Below, one piece after another: positions 1 to 6,869 of a DNA stretch of 12,769 nucleotides (position 1 is its first letter; each line of letters opens with the position of its first letter). The notes under the pieces were generated by a model. That model did no database searches. It was not told the DNA's origin and was given only the letters and a program-made list of their open reading frames with translations. The translations under genes and the position numbers were made by a program. Origin of the DNA: Burkholderiales bacterium (lineage in GTDB: Bacteria; Pseudomonadota; Gammaproteobacteria; Burkholderiales; Burkholderiaceae_C). Location: assembly GCA_011391855.1 (NCBI GenBank), contig JAABPT010000457.1, positions 1 to 12,769 of the forward strand, given 5' to 3'.

Positions 1-1039
1 CGAATACACCCGCCGGCACGCCCGTCCAGGCCGACAGCCAGGTGGCGCAGAACTTCAGCAGCGTGTAGACGCCGGGCAGCTCGGCCTGGCCGGCCAGCAA
101 CGCCACGGTCGGCGCGTAGCCGGCGCCGGCCGTGGTGCCGCCGGTGACGAGGCCGATCACCGCCACGCCGAAGGCGCAGCCGGCGGCAAAGCGCAGCGGA
201 TGGGCGGCGCGCCAGCGGCTGAAGCGGTCGGGCAGGCCGCGCGCCGAAACCACCACCAGGCGCGAGAACAGGCCGCCGGCCAACCCCGCCACCAGCGCCA
301 CCAGCAGCCCCGGGCCGAGCAGCGACCAGCCGAGCTGCTGCACGCGCAGTTCGCCGAAATAGGTGTTGTTGCCGAACACCGCCACCGCCACCAGGCCGGC
401 GAGCACGATGCTGACGATGACCAGCGCGCTGTGCGACATGCTGCGCCGGCGCGAGAGCTGCTCCAGCGCAAAGATGATGCCGCCCAGCGGTGTGTTGAAC
501 GCCGCGGCGATGCCGGCCGCAGCGCCGGCCACCATGAGGTCGTGGCTGTCGATGCCCGACTGCGGCGACAGCCAGCGCCGCGCATGCACCATGACGCCGG
601 CGCCGACCTGCACCGTGGGCCCTTCGCGGCCGATCGACAAGCCGGCCAGCAGGCCGCCGGCGACGAGGCCGATCTTGTGCAGCGACACGCGCAGCGAGAC
701 CAGGAACGAGCGCTCGTCGGGCGTCAAGTCGTCGTCGAGCGCGCGCACCACCTGCGGAATGCCCGAACCCATGGCGCCGGGCACGAAGCGGCGGGTCCAC
801 CACAGCAGCGCCACCGTGAGCAACGGCGTCCACACCAGCATCAGCCAAGGCGCCCAGGCGTGGGAAGAGCGCATCTGCTCGAAACCGTGGCTGGCGGCCT
901 CGGCCAGCAGCGTGAAGCCGACCACCACCAAGCCGGTGAGGGCGGCATAGCCGAGGACCACGCTGCGGTCGACCCACTGGCGGCCGGCGGCGAGCTCTTC
1001 GCGGAGGTTGCGCCAGAAGTCCGGCTCCACGTCACGCAT
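1..1039 (-). CDS. ClC-family chloride channel/antiporter, C-terminus beyond window
   Basis: This is an inner-membrane ClC protein that conducts or exchanges chloride. 346 codons are visible, read leftwards from ATG at 1039 with no stop before base 1, so the C-terminus is missing. Family landmarks appear in order: GSGIPQV at residues 91-97 (chloride-binding serine S92), GREGPTV at 137-143 (gating glutamate E139), FNTPLGGIIFALEQ at 181-194, and the start of the late selectivity segment, TGVPAGVF, at 339-346. Several hydrophobic stretches (about 26-45, 66-80, 203-222, 239-257, 284-300) fit the multi-helix ClC fold. By direct alignment, the residue matching the internal proton glutamate E203 of E. 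coli ClC is Q194, so strict chloride/proton coupling is doubtful. The start is the first in-frame ATG and has no strong ribosome binding site. The gene lies downstream of and in the same direction as the Crp/Fnr regulator, but the repeat between them argues against a simple operon. Family assignment is firm; substrate and mode are not. Confidence 0.93.
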   Translation of the reverse strand, partial: MRDVEPDFWRNLREELAAGRQWVDRSVVLGYAALTGLVVVGFTLLAEAASHGFEQMRSSHAWAPWLMLVWTPLLTVALLWWTRRFVPGAMGSGIPQVVRALDDDLTPDERSFLVSLRVSLHKIGLVAGGLLAGLSIGREGPTVQVGAGVMVHARRWLSPQSGIDSHDLMVAGAAAGIAAAFNTPLGGIIFALEQLSRRRSMSHSALVIVSIVLAGLVAVAVFGNNTYFGELRVQQLGWSLLGPGLLVALVAGLAGGLFSRLVVVSARGLPDRFSRWRAAHPLRFAAGCAFGVAVIGLVTGGTTAGAGYAPTVALLAGQAELPGVYTLLKFCATWLSAWTGVPAGVF

Positions 1040-1070
1040 GGCCGGACCATACCAGCCTGCGGCAGTCGCC

Positions 1071-1096
1071 CCCTCTCCCGCCTGGGCGGGAGAGGG
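1071..1096. repeat. Perfect 11-bp inverted repeat, REP-like or terminator
   Basis: CCCTCTCCCGC (1071-1081) and GCGGGAGAGGG (1086-1096) are perfect reverse complements with a CTGG loop. The hairpin sits in the 79-bp gap between the regulator stop and the ClC start. In minus-strand mRNA it would follow the regulator, but no U-run comes after it, so it is not a classical intrinsic terminator. CCCTCTCCC/GGGAGAGGG stems recall dispersed extragenic palindromes of high-GC proteobacteria. That comparison is from memory, and copy number cannot be judged from one window. A 3'-end stabiliser or transcription barrier is the likely role. Confidence 0.7.
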
Positions 1097-1118
1097 AGCC
1101 CGAAGGGTCGGCTGCTTG

Positions 1119-1859
1119 TCAGTCGAGCTGCTGGTAGCGCCGCAGGTGCTCCAGGTCGAGCACGCGCACACCGCCATATTCGATGCGGATCACGCCGGCT
1201 TCCTGCAGCGCGCGCAGCGCCTCGTTGACGCGCTGCCGCGACAACCCCACCAGGTAGCCCAGCTCCTGCTGAGTGATGCGCAGCAGTTCACCCACACCCG
1301 GGTAGAGCACGGGGTGGAACAGCGCGGCCAGGCTGCGCGCCACGCGTTCGTCGGGATGGGTCAAGCGGTCGATCTCGCGCGCGCCGATGAACTGGCCCAA
1401 CCGCTCGTTGAGCTGGTTCATGACGAAACGGTTGAAGCCGATGCTGCGGTCCAGCAGCCAGTGGAAAGTGGCGGTACCGATGCCGGCCACCGTGCTGCGG
1501 CGCAGGGCCTGGATGTTGTAGCGATACACCTCGTTCTTCAGCACCGTGCCTTCGCCGAACCAGCCGCCCGAGGGCACGCCGGTGAAGGTGATGGGTACGC
1601 CCAGGGCGCTGTCGTTGCTCATCTTCAGCAGGCCGTCGATGACGCCGAACCAGTAGGTCACCGGCCGCCCGACGCGACACACCAGTTCGCCCGGCTCCAC
1701 GGTAACGACACGCAGGTCGGCCAACACGCGCTCAAGTTCGGCGTCGCCCAGCCGCACGAGCCAGGGGATCTGCCGCAGTTCGCCGGGCCGCGGCGGCCGC
1801 GAACGCGAGGGCTGCACGACACTCGCGCGCGACGCCGAAGGGAAGCCCTGCTGCACCAT
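1119..1859 (-). CDS. Crp/Fnr-family transcriptional regulator
   Basis: This 246-residue cytoplasmic DNA-binding protein has the Crp/Fnr layout. A variable N-terminal tail (1-27) is followed by a cyclic-nucleotide-type beta-barrel (about 35-135), a dimerisation helix (about 137-160) and a winged helix-turn-helix (about 180-235). The HTH core is ITQQELGYLVGLSRQRVNEAL (195-215). The barrel has a phosphate-cassette-like FGEG at 101-104 with R113, but a tyrosine follows that arginine where Crp has a small hydroxyl residue, so cAMP is not assured as ligand. Only one cysteine (C61) is present, so it cannot carry an Fnr-type iron-sulfur cluster. Recognition-helix residues R208, Q209 and E213 differ from Crp (R, E, R), predicting a different operator. 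ATG at 1859 has no clear ribosome binding site, so the true start may be slightly downstream. The gene diverges from the ligase/ABC operon and shares a gap with a strong palindrome, pointing to it as the local regulator. Family sure; effector unknown. Confidence 0.93.
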   Translation of the reverse strand: MVQQGFPSASRASVVQPSRSRPPRPGELRQIPWLVRLGDAELERVLADLRVVTVEPGELVCRVGRPVTYWFGVIDGLLKMSNDSALGVPITFTGVPSGGWFGEGTVLKNEVYRYNIQALRRSTVAGIGTATFHWLLDRSIGFNRFVMNQLNERLGQFIGAREIDRLTHPDERVARSLAALFHPVLYPGVGELLRITQQELGYLVGLSRQRVNEALRALQEAGVIRIEYGGVRVLDLEHLRRYQQLD

Positions 1860-1868
1860 GACCGGCAG

Positions 1869-1887
1869 AGGCGTACGGGAAACGCCT
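1869..1887 (-). promoter_or_regulatory. Small hairpin in regulator mRNA leader
   Basis: AGGCGT (1869-1874) and ACGCCT (1882-1887) form a perfect 6-bp stem with a 7-nt loop, ending 10 bases before the regulator's ATG at 1859. It lies where a ribosome binding site would be, and no good one is visible there. It could restrain translation, or be chance in GC-rich DNA. Confidence 0.3.
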
Positions 1888-1906
1888 GTCAGTGAGAACC
1901 CGGAAA

Positions 1907-1924
1907 TTGTCGTTGCAATGACAA
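1907..1924. promoter_or_regulatory. Probable operator of the divergent Crp/Fnr regulator
   Basis: TTGTCGTTGCAATGACAA is an 18-bp palindrome matching at 8 of 9 symmetric pairs; only G1912/T1919 fails. It can be read as TGTCR-N6-YGACA, the same half-site length and spacing as Crp-family sites (TGTGA-N6-TCACA) with a different fourth base. It lies 48 bp from the regulator start and 80 bp from the ligase start. Its centre (between 1915 and 1916) is 41.5 bp upstream of the transcription start predicted from the -10-like element at 1945-1950, the class II activator position. Assignment to the neighbouring regulator is inference from position and symmetry. Confidence 0.65.
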
Positions 1925-1944
1925 GTTGGCGTCAAAGTTTTGCC

Positions 1945-1950
1945 CAGAAT
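1945..1950 (+). promoter_or_regulatory. Possible -10 element of ligase/ABC operon promoter
   Basis: CAGAAT matches the sigma-70 -10 consensus at 4 of 6 positions, including the important second A and final T. It predicts transcription starting near 1957, leaving a leader of about 47 nt before the GTG at 2004. No good -35 hexamer is present at 17 bp; the palindrome at 1907-1924 covers that area. This is what an activator-dependent class II promoter would look like. Predicted only from sequence and spacing. Confidence 0.4.
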
Positions 1951-1951
1951 G

Positions 1952-1970
1952 CACTTCACCACAAGAAGTG
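1952..1970 (+). promoter_or_regulatory. Inverted repeat at start of operon leader
   Basis: CACTTC (1952-1957) and GAAGTG (1965-1970) are exact reverse complements separated by 7 nt. They overlap the predicted transcription start (about 1957), so this could be a second protein-binding site or, if transcription starts slightly earlier, a 5' mRNA hairpin. It may also be chance. Confidence 0.25.
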
Positions 1971-1990
1971 GCCCGCGCGGCCCCGTGCAC

Positions 1991-1997
1991 AGGAGAC
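1991..1997 (+). promoter_or_regulatory. Ribosome binding site fixing the ligase GTG start
   Basis: AGGAGAC lies with its AGGAG core 8 nt before GTG at 2004. A longer frame opens at TTG 1926, but that start has no such motif and would overlap the promoter/operator region. This site decides for GTG 2004. Confidence 0.8.
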
Positions 1998-2003
1998 AAG
2001 CAG

Positions 2004-3950
2004 GTGCAGACAACGTTTCCCCGCATGATGCTGGACCACGCCAAGCAGCGCCCGAATGCGCCGGCGCTGCGTGAAAAGGTCTATGGCATCTGGCAGACCA
2101 CCACCTGGGCCGACCTGGCGCAGTTGGTGCGGCGCATCGCCTGCGGGCTGCACGAAGCCGGCATGGTGCGCGACGACCATGTCGTCGTCGTTGGCGAGAA
2201 CCGGCCGCGCCTGTACGCCACCATGCTGGCGGTGCAGTCGCTGGGCGCGGTGCCGGTGCCGCTGTACCAGGACGCGGCCACCACCGAGTACGTGTTCCCG
2301 ATGAACAACGCGGAGGTGCGCTTCGCCATCGTCGAGGACCAGGAGCAGGTCGACAAGATGATCGAGGTGCGTGAGAGCTGCCCGCAGCTGGCCCGCATCT
2401 GGTACGACGACCCGCGCGGCCTGCGCCACTACAGCGAACCCGGGCTGGCGGCGCTGGACGCGTTGATCGAAGCCGGCCAGGCCTTCGACGCCGCGCACGC
2501 CGGCTTCTTCGACGCCGAGGTGGCCCGGGCGCAGCCGCAGGACGTGGCGGCGATGTTCTTCACCAGCGGCACCACCGGCAACCCCAAGGGCGTGGTGCAC
2601 ACACACTTCACGCTGCTCGACCGCGCCGGTGCCGGCGCCCGCTTCGACAAGCTCGGCCCCACCGAGGAGGTGCTGGCCTACCTGCCGCCGGCCTGGATCG
2701 GCCAGAACATCTTCAGCTATGCGCAGTGGCTGGCCTGCGGCTACGTGGTCAACTGCCCCGAGTCGGCCGAGACGGTGACGATCGACTTGAAGGAGATCGG
2801 CCCCACCTACTACTTCGCGCCGCCGCGGGTGTTCGAGGGCCTGCTCACCAACGTGATGATCCGCATGGAGGACGCCGGCAGCGTGAAGAAGTGGCTGTTC
2901 CACACCTTCATGGACGTGGCCAAGCGCGTGGGCCCGGCCTTGACGGACGGCAAAGCCGTGGGTGCCGCCGACCGCCTGCTGTACGCGCTGGGCGACAAGA
3001 TCATTTATGGCCCGCTGCGCAACACGCTGGGCTTTTCGCGTGTGCGCGTGGCCTACACCGCCGGCGAGGCGATCGGGCCCGACCTGTTCACCTTCTACCG
3101 CTCGATCGGCATCAACTTGAAGCAGCTCTACGGCAGCACCGAGACCGCGGTCTTCGTGTGCCTGCAGCCCGACCACGAGGTCAAGGCCGACACCGTGGGC
3201 GTGCCCATCGACGGCGTGGAGATCCGCGTGGCCGACAACGGCGAAGTGATGGTCAAGAGTGCCGGCCTGCTCAAGGAGTACTACAAGAACCCGGCCGCCA
3301 CGGCCGAGGTGCTGACGGCAGACGGCTGGTACCACACCGGCGACGCCGGCTTCCTGGACGCCGGCGGGCACCTGAAGATCATCGACCGCGCCAAGGACGT
3401 GGGCCGCATCATGGGCGGGCCGAGCGACGGCGCCATGTTCGCGCCCAAGTACGTGGAGAACAAGCTCAAGTTCTTCCCCTTCATCAAGGAGGCCGTGGCC
3501 TTCGGCGACAAGCGCGAGAAGGTCTGCGCCTTCGTCAATGTCGACTTCGAGGCGGTGGGCAACTGGGCCGAGAAGCGCAACCTGCCCTACGCCGGCTACA
3601 CCGACCTGGCGGCCAAGCCCGAGGTGCTGGAACTGGTGCGCGAATGCGTGGAGAAGGTCAATGCCGACCTCTCGGCCGACGCCATGCTGGCCGGCAGCCA
3701 GATCAGCCGCTTCCTGGTGCTGCACAAGGAACTGGACGCCGACGACGGCGAGCTGACGCGCACGCGCAAGGTGCGCCGCGGCTATATCGGCGAGAAGTAC
3801 CAGCTGCTGGTCGACGCGCTGTACGGCGGCAGGAAGGAACAGTTCATCGAGACCGCGGTGAAGTTCGAGGACGGGCGCAGCGGCAGCGTGTCGGCCACGA
3901 TCACCATCGTCGACGCCAAGACCTACCCCGTGATGAAGAAGGCGGCCTGA
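2004..3950 (+). CDS. AMP-forming long-chain-type acyl-CoA ligase
   Basis: This 648-residue enzyme of the adenylate-forming superfamily should convert a carboxylic acid, ATP and CoA to acyl-CoA, AMP and pyrophosphate in the cytoplasm. Motifs in order: P-loop TSGTTGNPKG (187-196), YTAGEA (351-356), YGSTE (376-380), YHTGD (443-447), DRAKDV (461-466) and a C-terminal LTRTRKVRRGY (584-594) in the position of the catalytic-lysine motif (K589 or a neighbour). The length and the insert after DRAKDV (GGPSDGAMFAP, 471-481) resemble long-chain acyl-CoA synthetases rather than short acetate-type enzymes. The GTG start is chosen for its strong ribosome binding site. It is first in an operon with a complete Liv-type ABC transporter; only 2 nt separate its stop from livG. 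Coupling of uptake to CoA activation is therefore likely. The acyl substrate cannot be read from sequence: long-chain, branched and aromatic acids are all possible. Confidence 0.93.
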   Translation: MQTTFPRMMLDHAKQRPNAPALREKVYGIWQTTTWADLAQLVRRIACGLHEAGMVRDDHVVVVGENRPRLYATMLAVQSLGAVPVPLYQDAATTEYVFPMNNAEVRFAIVEDQEQVDKMIEVRESCPQLARIWYDDPRGLRHYSEPGLAALDALIEAGQAFDAAHAGFFDAEVARAQPQDVAAMFFTSGTTGNPKGVVHTHFTLLDRAGAGARFDKLGPTEEVLAYLPPAWIGQNIFSYAQWLACGYVVNCPESAETVTIDLKEIGPTYYFAPPRVFEGLLTNVMIRMEDAGSVKKWLFHTFMDVAKRVGPALTDGKAVGAADRLLYALGDKIIYGPLRNTLGFSRVRVAYTAGEAIGPDLFTFYRSIGINLKQLYGSTETAVFVCLQPDHEVKADTVGVPIDGVEIRVADNGEVMVKSAGLLKEYYKNPAATAEVLTADGWYHTGDAGFLDAGGHLKIIDRAKDVGRIMGGPSDGAMFAPKYVENKLKFFPFIKEAVAFGDKREKVCAFVNVDFEAVGNWAEKRNLPYAGYTDLAAKPEVLELVRECVEKVNADLSADAMLAGSQISRFLVLHKELDADDGELTRTRKVRRGYIGEKYQLLVDALYGGRKEQFIETAVKFEDGRSGSVSATITIVDAKTYPVMKKAA

Positions 3951-3952
3951 CC

Positions 3953-4747
3953 GTGGCAGAGCGCAAAGCAGGCGAGGTCATCCTCGAGGTGAACAATATC
4001 TCGCTCAATTTCGGCGGCGTGAAGGCGCTCACCGACATCAGTTTCAACGTGCGTGAGCACGAGGTGCGGGCCATCATCGGCCCCAACGGCGCCGGCAAGA
4101 GCAGCATGCTCAACTGCATCAACGGCGTGTACTCGCCGCAGCAGGGCAGCATCACCTTCCGCGGCCGGACCTTCTCGAATATGAATTCGCGCCAGGTGGC
4201 CGAGATGGGCTTCGCGCGCACCTTCCAGAACCTGGCCCTGTTCAAGGGCATGAGCGTGCTGGACAACATCATGACCGGGCGCAACCTGCGCATGAAGACC
4301 AATATCTTCCAGCAGGCGGTGCGCGGCTTCGGCTGGAGCGCAGCCGAGCGCGAGGAAACCGAGCAGCGCGAATCCGTCGAGAAGATCATCGACTTCCTGG
4401 AGATCCAGGCCCACCGCAAGACGCCCGTGGGCCGCCTGCCCTACGGCCTGCAGAAGCGCGTGGACCTGGGCCGCGCGCTGGCCATGGAACCCAAGGTGCT
4501 GCTGCTCGACGAGCCGATGGCCGGCATGAACGTGGAAGAGAAGCAGGACATGAGCCGCTTCATCCTGGACGTGAACGACGAATACGGCACCACCATCGTG
4601 CTCATCGAGCACGACATGAGCGTGGTCATGGACATCAGCGACCGCATCGTCGTGCTCGACTACGGCAAGAAGATCGGTGACGGCACCCCGCAAGAGGTGC
4701 GCACCAACCCCGACGTCATCAGCGCGTACCTCGGTACGAGCCACTGA
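3953..4747 (+). CDS. livG: Branched-chain-type ABC transporter ATPase LivG
   Basis: This 264-residue ATPase belongs to the hydrophobic/branched-chain amino acid uptake (HAAT) ABC family and powers import with LivF on the cytoplasmic face of the LivHM permease. It shows Walker A GPNGAGKS (43-50), Q-loop Q92, signature LPYGLQKR (162-169), Walker B VLLLDEP (182-188) and H-loop H220. The LPYGLQ signature replaces LSGGQ; LivG proteins normally carry an LSYGQQ-like variant, so this is not a defect. GTG at 3953 is taken as start. It lies 2 nt after the ligase stop with a purine-rich AGAAGG about 10 nt upstream, so translation is probably coupled to the ligase. The name reflects family; the cargo need not be an amino acid, since the neighbouring ligase points to a carboxylic acid. 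Confidence 0.94.
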   Translation: MAERKAGEVILEVNNISLNFGGVKALTDISFNVREHEVRAIIGPNGAGKSSMLNCINGVYSPQQGSITFRGRTFSNMNSRQVAEMGFARTFQNLALFKGMSVLDNIMTGRNLRMKTNIFQQAVRGFGWSAAEREETEQRESVEKIIDFLEIQAHRKTPVGRLPYGLQKRVDLGRALAMEPKVLLLDEPMAGMNVEEKQDMSRFILDVNDEYGTTIVLIEHDMSVVMDISDRIVVLDYGKKIGDGTPQEVRTNPDVISAYLGTSH

Positions 4748-4758
4748 AGAGGCCAGCC

Positions 4759-5688
4759 ATGGGACCGTTCCTAGAAACCCTGTTCGGCGGCCTGATGACG
4801 GGCATGCTGTATTCGCTGGTGGCCCTGGGCTTCGTGCTCATCTACAAGGCCAGCGGCGTGTTCAATTTCGCGCAGGGCGCGATGGTGCTGTCGGCGGCGC
4901 TGGCGATGGCCCGCTTCTCCGAGTGGATCCCGCAGTGGCTGGGCTTCGACAACAAGCTGCTCGCCAACGTGCTGGCCTTTGCAGCAGCGATGGTGATGAT
5001 GATCGTGGCCGCGTGGCTGATCGAGCGCCTGGTGCTGAGCAAGCTTGTCAACCAGGAAGGCATCACGCTGCTGATGGCCACGCTGGGCATCGCCTACTTC
5101 ATGGACGGCTCGGGGCAGACGCTGTTCGGCAGCGAGATCTACAAGATCGACGTCGGGCTGCCCAAGGACCCGATGTTCCTGCTGGAGAACGTCTTCGAAG
5201 GCGGCCTGCTCGTCAACAAGGAAGACCTCTATGCAGCCGTCATCGCCGCGGCACTGGTGGTGATGCTGACCCTGTTCTTCCAGTACACCGCCACCGGCCG
5301 CGCGCTGCGTGCGGTGGCCGACGACCATCAGGCTGCACAGTCGATCGGCATTCCGTTGAACCGCATCTGGGTCATCGTCTGGAGCGTCGCCGGCTTCGTG
5401 GCGCTGGTGGCCGGCGTCATCTGGGGCAGCAAGCTCGGGGTGCAGTTCTCGCTGAGCCTGGTGGCACTGAAGGCGCTGCCGGTGGTCATCCTGGGCGGGC
5501 TCACCAGCGTGCCGGGCGCCATCATCGGCGGACTGATCATCGGCGTGGGCGAGAAGCTGTCCGAGGTCTTCATCGGCCCCTATCTCGGCGGCGGCATCGA
5601 GATCTGGTTCGGCTACGTGCTGGTGCTCTTCGTACTGCTCGTGCGACCGCAGGGGCTGTTCGGCGAGAAGATCATCGACCGCGTCTGA
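4759..5688 (+). CDS. livH: Branched-chain-type ABC transporter permease LivH
   Basis: This 309-residue inner-membrane permease subunit pairs with LivM to form the channel. Hydrophobic segments lie at about 11-29, 36-52, 69-90, 103-115, 158-176, 202-222, 234-262 and 281-297. The LivH hallmark GVFNFAQGAM (33-42) is followed by the cytoplasmic coupling segment TGRALRAVADDHQAAQSIGI (179-198), then GGLTSVPGAIIGGLIIG (246-262) and RPQGLFG (296-302). Length is normal for the family. ATG 4759 has a GAAGAGG ribosome binding site 6 nt upstream and follows the livG stop by 11 nt, consistent with one transcript. Confidence 0.94.
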   Translation: MGPFLETLFGGLMTGMLYSLVALGFVLIYKASGVFNFAQGAMVLSAALAMARFSEWIPQWLGFDNKLLANVLAFAAAMVMMIVAAWLIERLVLSKLVNQEGITLLMATLGIAYFMDGSGQTLFGSEIYKIDVGLPKDPMFLLENVFEGGLLVNKEDLYAAVIAAALVVMLTLFFQYTATGRALRAVADDHQAAQSIGIPLNRIWVIVWSVAGFVALVAGVIWGSKLGVQFSLSLVALKALPVVILGGLTSVPGAIIGGLIIGVGEKLSEVFIGPYLGGGIEIWFGYVLVLFVLLVRPQGLFGEKIIDRV

Positions 5689-5706
5689 GCACACAGGAAA
5701 ACGCAC

Positions 5707-6783
5707 ATGCTCTATCGCGAGAACGGCCAGTTCAAGACCGACTACCGGGCCGACCAGCAGGTCTTCCCGATCAAGCAGGACCGCATCGCCATCGGCCTGC
5801 TGCTGGCCTTCGCCGTGCTCGGCGTGCCACTGCTGGCCGACGAATATCTGTTCCGCGCCATCCTGATTCCGTTCCTGATCCTGTCGCTGGCGGCGCTGGG
5901 ACTGAACATCCTGGTCGGCTACTGCGGGCAGATCTCGCTGGGCACCGGTGCGTTCATGGCGGTCGGCGCCTATGCCGCGTACAACTTCTTCGTGCGCGTC
6001 GACGGTATGCCGGTCATCGTGGCCATCCTGCTGGGTGGGGTGTGCGCCACCGCGGTAGGCATCCTGTTCGGCATCCCTTCGCTGCGCATCAAGGGCCTGT
6101 ACCTGGCGGTGGCCACACTGGCGGCGCAGTTCTTCTGGGACTGGGCGTTCCTGCGCGTCAAGTGGTTCACCAACGACTCCACCTCGGGCACCGTCAGCGT
6201 GGCGGATCTGTCGCTGTTCGGCGTGCGCATCGACAGCCCCGTCGGCAAATATTTCTTCTGCCTGGCCTTCCTGGTGGTGTTTGCCGTGATGGCCAAGAAC
6301 CTGGTGCGCAGCCACATCGGCCGCGAGTGGATGGCCATCCGCGACATGGACGTCGCTGCTGCCGTCATCGGCATCCGCCCGGTCTACGCCAAGCTCACGG
6401 CGTTTGCCGTCAGTTCCTTCATCGTGGGCGTGGCCGGAGCACTGTGGGGCTTCGTGCACCTGGGTTCATGGGAACCCGCGGCGTTTTCCATCGACCGCAG
6501 CTTCCAGTTGCTGTTCATGATCATCATCGGCGGACTGGGCTCGATCATGGGCAGCTTCTTCGGCGCCGCGTTCATCGTCATCCTGCCGGTGATCCTGAAC
6601 CAGGCGCTGCCGGCCTTCGGCGAACTTTTCGGTGTGACCATCGGCACCGCGCTCATCGCCCACGCAGAGCTGATGATCTTCGGCGGCCTGATCGTGTTCT
6701 TCCTGATCGTCGAGCCGCACGGCCTGGCCCGGCTGTGGTCCACGGCCAAGGAAAAGATGCGGCTGTGGCCGTTCCCGCACTGA
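5707..6783 (+). CDS. livM: Branched-chain-type ABC transporter permease LivM
   Basis: This is a 358-residue inner-membrane permease subunit, partner of LivH. A polar N-terminus (1-26) precedes about eight hydrophobic segments (27-44, 50-70, 102-122, 129-147, 182-197, 228-250, 265-296, 316-335). Family motifs include GYCGQISLGTGAF (71-83), IPSLRIKGLYLAVATLA (123-139), the cytoplasmic coupling segment HIGREWMAIRDMDVAAAVIG (203-222) and GGLGSIMGSFFGAAF (275-289). VEPHGL (335-340) closes the membrane part, with a short basic tail. The start has an AGGAA site 7 nt upstream and lies 18 nt after livH. Full length, no damage seen. Confidence 0.94.
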   Translation: MLYRENGQFKTDYRADQQVFPIKQDRIAIGLLLAFAVLGVPLLADEYLFRAILIPFLILSLAALGLNILVGYCGQISLGTGAFMAVGAYAAYNFFVRVDGMPVIVAILLGGVCATAVGILFGIPSLRIKGLYLAVATLAAQFFWDWAFLRVKWFTNDSTSGTVSVADLSLFGVRIDSPVGKYFFCLAFLVVFAVMAKNLVRSHIGREWMAIRDMDVAAAVIGIRPVYAKLTAFAVSSFIVGVAGALWGFVHLGSWEPAAFSIDRSFQLLFMIIIGGLGSIMGSFFGAAFIVILPVILNQALPAFGELFGVTIGTALIAHAELMIFGGLIVFFLIVEPHGLARLWSTAKEKMRLWPFPH

Positions 6784-6793
6784 ATTCGAGCGT

Positions 6794-6838
6794 TCGGATG
6801 GCCGACGGGCCGATCGATCCTGGGGCACTGACGAGTGC
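6794..6838 (+). promoter_or_regulatory. Two weak hairpins between livM and the binding-protein gene
   Basis: The 86-bp gap holds an imperfect stem at 6794-6817 (GGCC/GGCC core around GACG, flanked by TCG/CGA). A second stem, GCACT/AGTGC, lies at 6825-6838 with a GACG loop and is followed by ATTTCTTC. The second looks like a very weak terminator and could let the binding-protein gene be expressed at a different level from the permease genes. Stem lengths are short, so chance is a real alternative. Confidence 0.3.
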
Positions 6839-6869
6839 ATTTCTTCGAGTACCACCTCTGGAGGCAGAC

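Noticed and set aside
162..169. Thought of the LPYGLQ signature in LivG and the glutamine at the LivF H-loop as defects
   Set aside because: The quoted interval means residues, not bases, for LivG. Variants of this kind are usual for LivG and LivF families, so they do not indicate inactivity.
200..1228. Plus-strand open frame of 342 codons over the ClC gene
   Set aside because: Low-complexity R/A/H/Q translation. The minus-strand reading gives clear ClC motifs over the same bases.
1926..2003. Longer ligase N-terminus starting at TTG 1926
   Set aside because: It would overlap the putative operator/promoter, has no ribosome binding site and adds a cysteine-containing segment unlike the family. 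GTG 2004 has AGGAGAC at ideal spacing.
1956..3725. 589-codon open frame antisense to the acyl-CoA ligase
   Set aside because: Rich in H, R, V, A and Q with no recognisable domain. It mirrors the strongly biased ligase codons, and all ligase motifs lie on the plus strand. An artefact of GC-rich coding DNA.
4771..6459. 562-codon open frame antisense to livH and livM
   Set aside because: Composition is dominated by H, Q, D and A with no hydrophobic or conserved pattern. It spans two well-supported permease genes and the gap between them.
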